Assembly: GCA_026196445.1 (NCBI GenBank)
Contig: JAPHTE010000165.1
Coordinates: 1 to 10,217, forward strand
Length of the DNA stretch: 10,217 bases
Source of the DNA: Lysobacterales bacterium
GTDB taxonomy: Bacteria; Pseudomonadota; Gammaproteobacteria; Xanthomonadales; SZUA-36
Direction of reading: 5' to 3'
A program made the position numbers and the translations under genes. Each line of letters starts with the position of its first letter. Position 1 is the stretch's first letter. Shown one piece after another: positions 6,303-10,217 of this stretch. The notes beneath the pieces are model-generated. The model was not told the origin of the DNA. It saw only the letters and a list, made by a program, of their open reading frames with translations, and did not search any database.

Positions 6303-7375
6303 CGCCGACCAGCGTGTTGGATTACCTGCAAAGCCTGGTGGCGTTCGACACGCAAAACCCGCCACGGGCACTGACCGAGAACGCGCCCGTATTCACCTGG
6401 CTGGGTAATGTACTCGGTGCCGAATTCACCATTGAAATGACTGACCATGGCCATGGTCGGGTCAGCATGCTCGCAGTGCGTGGTGAGCCAACACTGCTTT
6501 TTAACTGTCACCTGGATACCGTGCCGGTCCTCGACGGTGCGCGTTTTCCGGCACTCGAGATGACGCGGGACGGTGAGCGGGTTTATGGGCGTGGTACGTG
6601 TGACATCAAGGGCGCGGCGGCCTGCCTGCTGGACGTTGCCTGTAATACGGAGGCTGCCATGGCCCTGTTGTTCACCACCGACGAGGAAGGCGCCAACGGT
6701 TGCTGCGTTAAGGCGTTCGTGGACAATGGCGGGGCTGATCGCTTCGAGCAAGTGGTGGTGACGGAACCCACTGATTGCCTGGCGATAACCAGCCACCGTG
6801 GCTATTTGTCGGTCAAGGGCCGGTTCGGGGGTATCGCCGGTCATTCATCCGAAAAACGGGCATTGGCAGACAATGCCATCCACAAGCTTTCGGCGTGGGT
6901 CGCGGCGGCAGTCAAGAAAGCGAAGTATCTGGACGATCAGGGACGCAGAAGCTGCTTCAATGTCGGGGAGGTTCATGGCGGAGTCAAATCAAATGTCATC
7001 GCCGATGCCGCCGGCATTCACTGGAGTGCACGCCTGTCACCGGGCGATGATAATGAGCGATTCCTCGAGACCATGACAAACCTGGATGCGAGCGGCTCTG
7101 CACGGTGGCGCGTACCGTTTTCAGGACCGCCATTGCCCACCGGCGGCATGGATACAGCGAAGGCGCAGATGTTTGTTGAACGTCACGCTCTGGAGGCCGG
7201 CGCTACGGTGAATTTCTGGACCGAGGCTTCCTTGTTCGCACAGGCGGGAATTCCGGCTATCGTGCTGGGGCCGGGGAACATCGCCCAGGCGCACGCCGTC
7301 GATGAGTGGGTCAGTATCGAGCAACTACAACGGGCCTTGACGATTTATACACAATTGGTGGAAAGCAATGACTGA
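6299..7375 (+). CDS. argE: N-acetylcitrulline/acetylornithine deacetylase (M20 family)
   Basis: A 358-residue zinc peptidase-family (M20) deacetylase. Metal and catalytic elements are in the expected order: HLDTVP with His71 and catalytic Asp73, GRGTCDIKG with the bridging Asp102, TTDEEG with Glu129 (general base) and Glu130 (metal), TEPT with Glu156, and a final His332 in AQAHAVDEW. Residues about 165-280 form the inserted dimerisation domain, beginning HRGYLSVKG and containing AGHSS. Because argF' makes acetylcitrulline, the physiological substrate here is probably N-acetyl-L-citrulline, as shown for the Xanthomonas campestris ArgE homologue, and the product is citrulline for ArgG. Substrate choice is inferred from the operon, not from a residue I can point to. 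ATG 6299 overlaps the argG stop by 4 bp, and its own stop overlaps argAB by 8 bp, so translation is probably coupled. Confidence 0.93.
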   Translation: MTPTSVLDYLQSLVAFDTQNPPRALTENAPVFTWLGNVLGAEFTIEMTDHGHGRVSMLAVRGEPTLLFNCHLDTVPVLDGARFPALEMTRDGERVYGRGTCDIKGAAACLLDVACNTEAAMALLFTTDEEGANGCCVKAFVDNGGADRFEQVVVTEPTDCLAITSHRGYLSVKGRFGGIAGHSSEKRALADNAIHKLSAWVAAAVKKAKYLDDQGRRSCFNVGEVHGGVKSNVIADAAGIHWSARLSPGDDNERFLETMTNLDASGSARWRVPFSGPPLPTGGMDTAKAQMFVERHALEAGATVNFWTEASLFAQAGIPAIVLGPGNIAQAHAVDEWVSIEQLQRALTIYTQLVESND

Positions 7376-8681
7376 AGTAAGACAGATCGTTCACGAACTG
7401 CTCGCCCAGCTGGGCTCCAGTCGGGAAGCGCAACAGTACCTGAAAGAATTTTCAACCACCAACCAGGCGCGTTTTGCAGTGGTCAAGATTGGCGGCGGTA
7501 TTTTGCGCGACCACCTTGAAGAACTGACTTCGGCGCTGGCTTTCCTGCACCGCCTCGGCCTGATTCCGGTCGTGCTGCACGGCGCCGGGCCGCAACTCGA
7601 CAGCGCACTATCGGATGCCGGTATCGAAACCGAGAAACGCGATGGGCTGAGGGTCACGAGCGAATCTGTGATGTCGGTTGCGCGGCCATTGATGTACCGG
7701 GAGAACCTGCGCCTGGTCGATGCACTGGAAAGCCGGGGTATCCGCGCCCGGTCTATCCAGCATGGCGTCTTTCAGTGCAAATACCTTGACCGGCAAAGCT
7801 ATGGGCTGGTCGGTGAAGTGGAGAAGGTCGAGCTGGGTGCTGTGGAGAGCGCCGTGAGCAGTGGCGCTGTACCGGTGCTGACCTGCCTGGGAGAGTCACC
7901 CGCAGGGCAGGTGCTCAATATCAATGCCGATATCGCGACCCGTGAACTGGTCTGGCGGTTGCGGCCACACAAGGTCATCTTCCTCTCGCCCACCGGTGGC
8001 CTGCTGGACCGGCAGGGCAGGATTATTTCCGCTGTGGACCTGACCAATGACTACGAGGCGCTGATGAAACAGCCCTGGGTACATTCGGGAATGCGTCTGA
8101 AACTGCAACAGATCAACGAGATGCTGCAAAACCTGCCGGACGATGCATCGGTCTCCATTACCTCCGCAGCGCATCTGACCCGGGAGCTGTTTACCTACCG
8201 CGGCGCCGGCACGCTGGTCAGGAAGGGCGAGGCCATCAATGTGCAAGAAAACCCGGATGAGGAATCCCTGGTCACGGTCAGGGAGCTTGTAGAACATGCC
8301 TTTGGGCGGAAATTGCGCGATGATTGGTTTGATGAGCTGTCCCAGCCCCTGATCCTGTTATCGGAAACCGGTCGCGCGGCTGCGGTTATGAGCACGGGCG
8401 TTGATGGTCTACCTTACCTGGACAAGTTCGTCGTCACCTCGCAGGCCCAGGGTGAAGGCCTTGGCGCCGCCGTTTGGCAGGTAGTAACGGCGCGTTACCC
8501 GGCCCTGTACTGGCGTTCACGCAATACCAACCCGGTAACACCCTGGTATTTTCAGCAAGCCGACAGCAGCAACCGGAGCGGACAATGGGTCGTATTTACC
8601 ATTGGGGTTGAAGATGTTGCCGGGCGGGAGCGTTGCGTTGCCGATGCGCTGGGGCGGGACTCGGGATGGGTAGCCGAATGA
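7368..8681 (+). CDS. argB: Bifunctional N-acetylglutamate kinase/synthase
   Basis: A 437-residue fusion that carries out the first two steps of arginine synthesis: acetylation of glutamate with acetyl-CoA, then phosphorylation of N-acetylglutamate. Residues about 1-285 are an amino-acid-kinase domain, with KIGGG at 40-44, HGAGPQL at 71-77 and NINAD at 184-188. Residues about 295-437 are a GNAT acetyltransferase (DUF619/NAT) domain, with the acetyl-CoA loop QAQGEGLG at 359-366 and the family-typical WRSRNTN and WYFQQADSS segments. The architecture equals the NAGS-K of Xanthomonas and resembles vertebrate NAGS; such enzymes are commonly inhibited by arginine through the kinase domain. Normal kinases lacking the second domain are about 290 aa, so this is a true fusion and not an extension. 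Start ATG 7368 has GGTGGA just upstream and overlaps argE by 8 bp; the stop overlaps argC by 4 bp. The symbol argA/argB or argAB is also used. Confidence 0.95.
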   Translation: MTEVRQIVHELLAQLGSSREAQQYLKEFSTTNQARFAVVKIGGGILRDHLEELTSALAFLHRLGLIPVVLHGAGPQLDSALSDAGIETEKRDGLRVTSESVMSVARPLMYRENLRLVDALESRGIRARSIQHGVFQCKYLDRQSYGLVGEVEKVELGAVESAVSSGAVPVLTCLGESPAGQVLNINADIATRELVWRLRPHKVIFLSPTGGLLDRQGRIISAVDLTNDYEALMKQPWVHSGMRLKLQQINEMLQNLPDDASVSITSAAHLTRELFTYRGAGTLVRKGEAINVQENPDEESLVTVRELVEHAFGRKLRDDWFDELSQPLILLSETGRAAAVMSTGVDGLPYLDKFVVTSQAQGEGLGAAVWQVVTARYPALYWRSRNTNPVTPWYFQQADSSNRSGQWVVFTIGVEDVAGRERCVADALGRDSGWVAE

Positions 8682-9634
8682 ACAAGCGACGCATCATCAA
8701 CCTGGTCGGCGGGCGCGGTTACACGGGGTCAGAATTACTGGGTCTGCTGGCGAAGCACCCGAACCTGGACCTGGGTATCGCCAGTTCAAGGAGCGAAGCA
8801 GGCCAGGCGTTGTCCAACGCCTGCGATACGTGGCCGGATGACGGCAGAACGTTTACCCGCCTGGATCCTGGTGGGGTTTCCGCTTACCCGGCCGATGCCT
8901 GGGTGCTGGCCCTGCCAAATGGTTTGGCCGGTGAATGGGTCGAGGCCATCCGCGCAGCGTTTCCGGCTGCCGTCATCCTGGACCTGGGCGCGGATTTCCG
9001 GTTTGATTCAACGTGGACCTACGGTCTGCCCGAACGGTTCCGTGCGCAGATCCGGCAATCCCAGTTCATTGCCAATCCGGGCTGTTATGCCACCGGCTCA
9101 CAGCTCGGCCTGTTGCCTATCAGGGACCGGCTCGTATCAGCCCCGGTCATCTTTGGCGTATCCGGTTACAGCGGTGCCGGCAAGACACCGTCACCCCGCA
9201 ATGACCCGGAGGCACTGAGGGACAACCTGATCCCCTACACATTGAGCGGACATATTCACGAGCGGGAAATCAGCTCACAGCTAGGCACAGAGGTCAGGTT
9301 TATGCCGCACGTCGCCGCATTTTTCCGCGGGATATCCTTGACGATATCGTTTGAACTGGAAGAGGCGACAAGTCCGGATGCTTTACGCTGTATATTCAAT
9401 CAGGCCTATGCGAATGAAGATCGTGTCAAGGTTCTTGCGGAGATTCCACAGGTCAGCGCTGTGCAGGGTACGCCGGATGCCCACGTCGGTGGTTTTACCG
9501 TCGATGCCAGGAACCCCGCGCGTGGCAGCCTGGTGGTCGTGCTGGACAACCTGCTCAAGGGCGCCGCATCACAGGCCATGCAAAACCTTAACCTGGCGTT
9601 GGGGCTGGATGAACACAGAGGAATTTACCCATGA
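8678..9634 (+). CDS. argC: N-acetyl-gamma-glutamyl-phosphate reductase
   Basis: A 318-residue NADPH-dependent reductase that converts N-acetylglutamyl phosphate to the semialdehyde. The N-terminal dinucleotide-binding motif is VGGRGYTGSELL (10-21). The catalytic cysteine is Cys136 in FIANPGCYATGSQL, and GYSGAGKTPSPRND and MPHVAAFFRGI are also family-typical; the His in the latter is the expected acid/base residue. An upstream in-frame ATG at 8633 would add 15 residues from within argB without matching the family, so ATG 8678 is chosen. It forms the ATGA overlap with the argB stop and places the nucleotide-binding motif at the right distance. Its substrate is the product of the preceding gene, so the two consecutive steps are adjacent. 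The stop overlaps the argH start by 4 bp. Confidence 0.95.
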   Translation: MNKRRIINLVGGRGYTGSELLGLLAKHPNLDLGIASSRSEAGQALSNACDTWPDDGRTFTRLDPGGVSAYPADAWVLALPNGLAGEWVEAIRAAFPAAVILDLGADFRFDSTWTYGLPERFRAQIRQSQFIANPGCYATGSQLGLLPIRDRLVSAPVIFGVSGYSGAGKTPSPRNDPEALRDNLIPYTLSGHIHEREISSQLGTEVRFMPHVAAFFRGISLTISFELEEATSPDALRCIFNQAYANEDRVKVLAEIPQVSAVQGTPDAHVGGFTVDARNPARGSLVVVLDNLLKGAASQAMQNLNLALGLDEHRGIYP

Positions 9635-10217
9635 AGGATTTGATTTGGAAAAAACAGGACCTGGATGCCGACACCGATCCCGCGATCATGGCGTTCCTGG
9701 CCGGCGAGGATGTAAAGCTCGACCGTGAACTGTTGTTGTTCGATTTACGGGCGAGTTCGGCGCACGCGCGCGGCCTCGGACAGGCCGGGATTCTCGACGA
9801 CGATGAACTGGTACGCCTGCTGGAAAGCTTGCAGCAGTTGCAGCGTGAAGTGCGTGATGGTGTGCGCAAATTAGACAGCCGTTACGAGGACGGGCACTCG
9901 GCGATCGAGTCGTGGCTGACGGAAATGCTGGGAGAGCTTGGCGGTAAGATTCATACCGGCCGCAGCCGCAATGACCAGGTCGCCGTGGCCTTGCGGTTAT
10001 ACATGAAAGATCGTCTTGAAAAGTTAAAGCAGTTATCCGTCGAAATTGCCAATGTCCTGTTGGACAGGGTGGAAGATGATGCTGACCTGCCCATGCCGGG
10101 TTACACGCATTTGCAACAGGCCATGCCGTCATCGGCGGGTCTGTGGCTGGCCGGGCATGCCGAGGCATTCATCGACAACGCCGAACTGGCGCAATTGACC
10201 AGTCAATGGCTGGATGC
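9631..10217 (+). CDS. argH: Argininosuccinate lyase (N-terminal part)
   Basis: The frame opens with ATG at 9631, overlapping the argC stop by 4 bp, and runs uninterrupted off the window end after about 195 codons, out of some 430-460 expected. The enzyme cleaves argininosuccinate to arginine and fumarate, the last pathway step. Visible family motifs are EDGHSAIE, the HTGRSRNDQVA substrate-binding segment and MPGYTHLQQAMPSS. The conserved GSSxMPxKxN signature and the catalytic Ser region lie beyond the window. The ribosome binding site AGAGGA ends about nine bases before the ATG. Being last in the visible operon, it depends on readthrough from argF' and coupling with argC. In Xanthomonas, proline genes follow argH; whether they do here cannot be seen. 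Confidence 0.95.
   Translation, partial: MKDLIWKKQDLDADTDPAIMAFLAGEDVKLDRELLLFDLRASSAHARGLGQAGILDDDELVRLLESLQQLQREVRDGVRKLDSRYEDGHSAIESWLTEMLGELGGKIHTGRSRNDQVAVALRLYMKDRLEKLKQLSVEIANVLLDRVEDDADLPMPGYTHLQQAMPSSAGLWLAGHAEAFIDNAELAQLTSQWLD

Noticed and set aside
8633..8677. Upstream ATG for argC
   Set aside because: It would add 15 residues (MRCRCAGAG...) not found in the family and move the nucleotide-binding motif away from the N-terminus. The ATGA overlap start at 8678 is preferred.

Overview
This looks like a gammaproteobacterial chromosome segment from the Xanthomonadales or a related lineage such as the Woeseia-like marine groups. The main reason is the arginine operon: it has an N-acetylornithine carbamoyltransferase in place of an ordinary ornithine carbamoyltransferase, and a fused N-acetylglutamate kinase/synthase, in the order argF'-argG-argE-argAB-argC-argH known from Xanthomonas. 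Base composition, judged by eye, is well below the mid-60s GC of Xanthomonas itself, so a less GC-rich relative is likely. The placement is inference; the gene identities are strong.

Layout. Positions 1-1133 (+ strand) hold the 3' end of a cytochrome c' gene and a membrane-anchored diheme cytochrome c, apparently co-transcribed. Positions 1181-1942 (- strand) encode a predicted SAM-dependent methyltransferase with a signal-like N-terminus. Positions 2126-3700 (- strand) encode a BepA-like M48 lipoprotein metalloprotease with TPR repeats. A 392-bp divergent intergenic region (3701-4092) follows. From 4093 to the window end the + strand carries six arginine genes, each overlapping the next by 4 or 8 bp; the last (argH) runs off the end.

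Pathway. ArgAB acetylates glutamate and phosphorylates the product, and ArgC reduces it to the semialdehyde. An ArgD-type aminotransferase, not in the window, would make N-acetylornithine. ArgF' carbamoylates this to N-acetylcitrulline, ArgE removes the acetyl group to give citrulline, and ArgG plus ArgH convert citrulline to arginine. The pathway therefore stays acetylated one step longer than the E. coli route.

Most notable observation. Between the protease gene and argF' there is an unannotated 31-codon reading frame (3909-4004) with five of its six arginine codons in an eight-codon cluster. It is followed by a strong intrinsic terminator (4027-4054) that ends 38 bp before the argF' start. 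A segment inside the leader frame (3981-3989) can pair with the 5' arm of that terminator in 8 of 9 positions, giving a competing antiterminator. Together these have the form of a ribosome-mediated arginine attenuator controlling the whole operon. The model is inferred from sequence and rests on a leader start codon with only a weak ribosome binding site.
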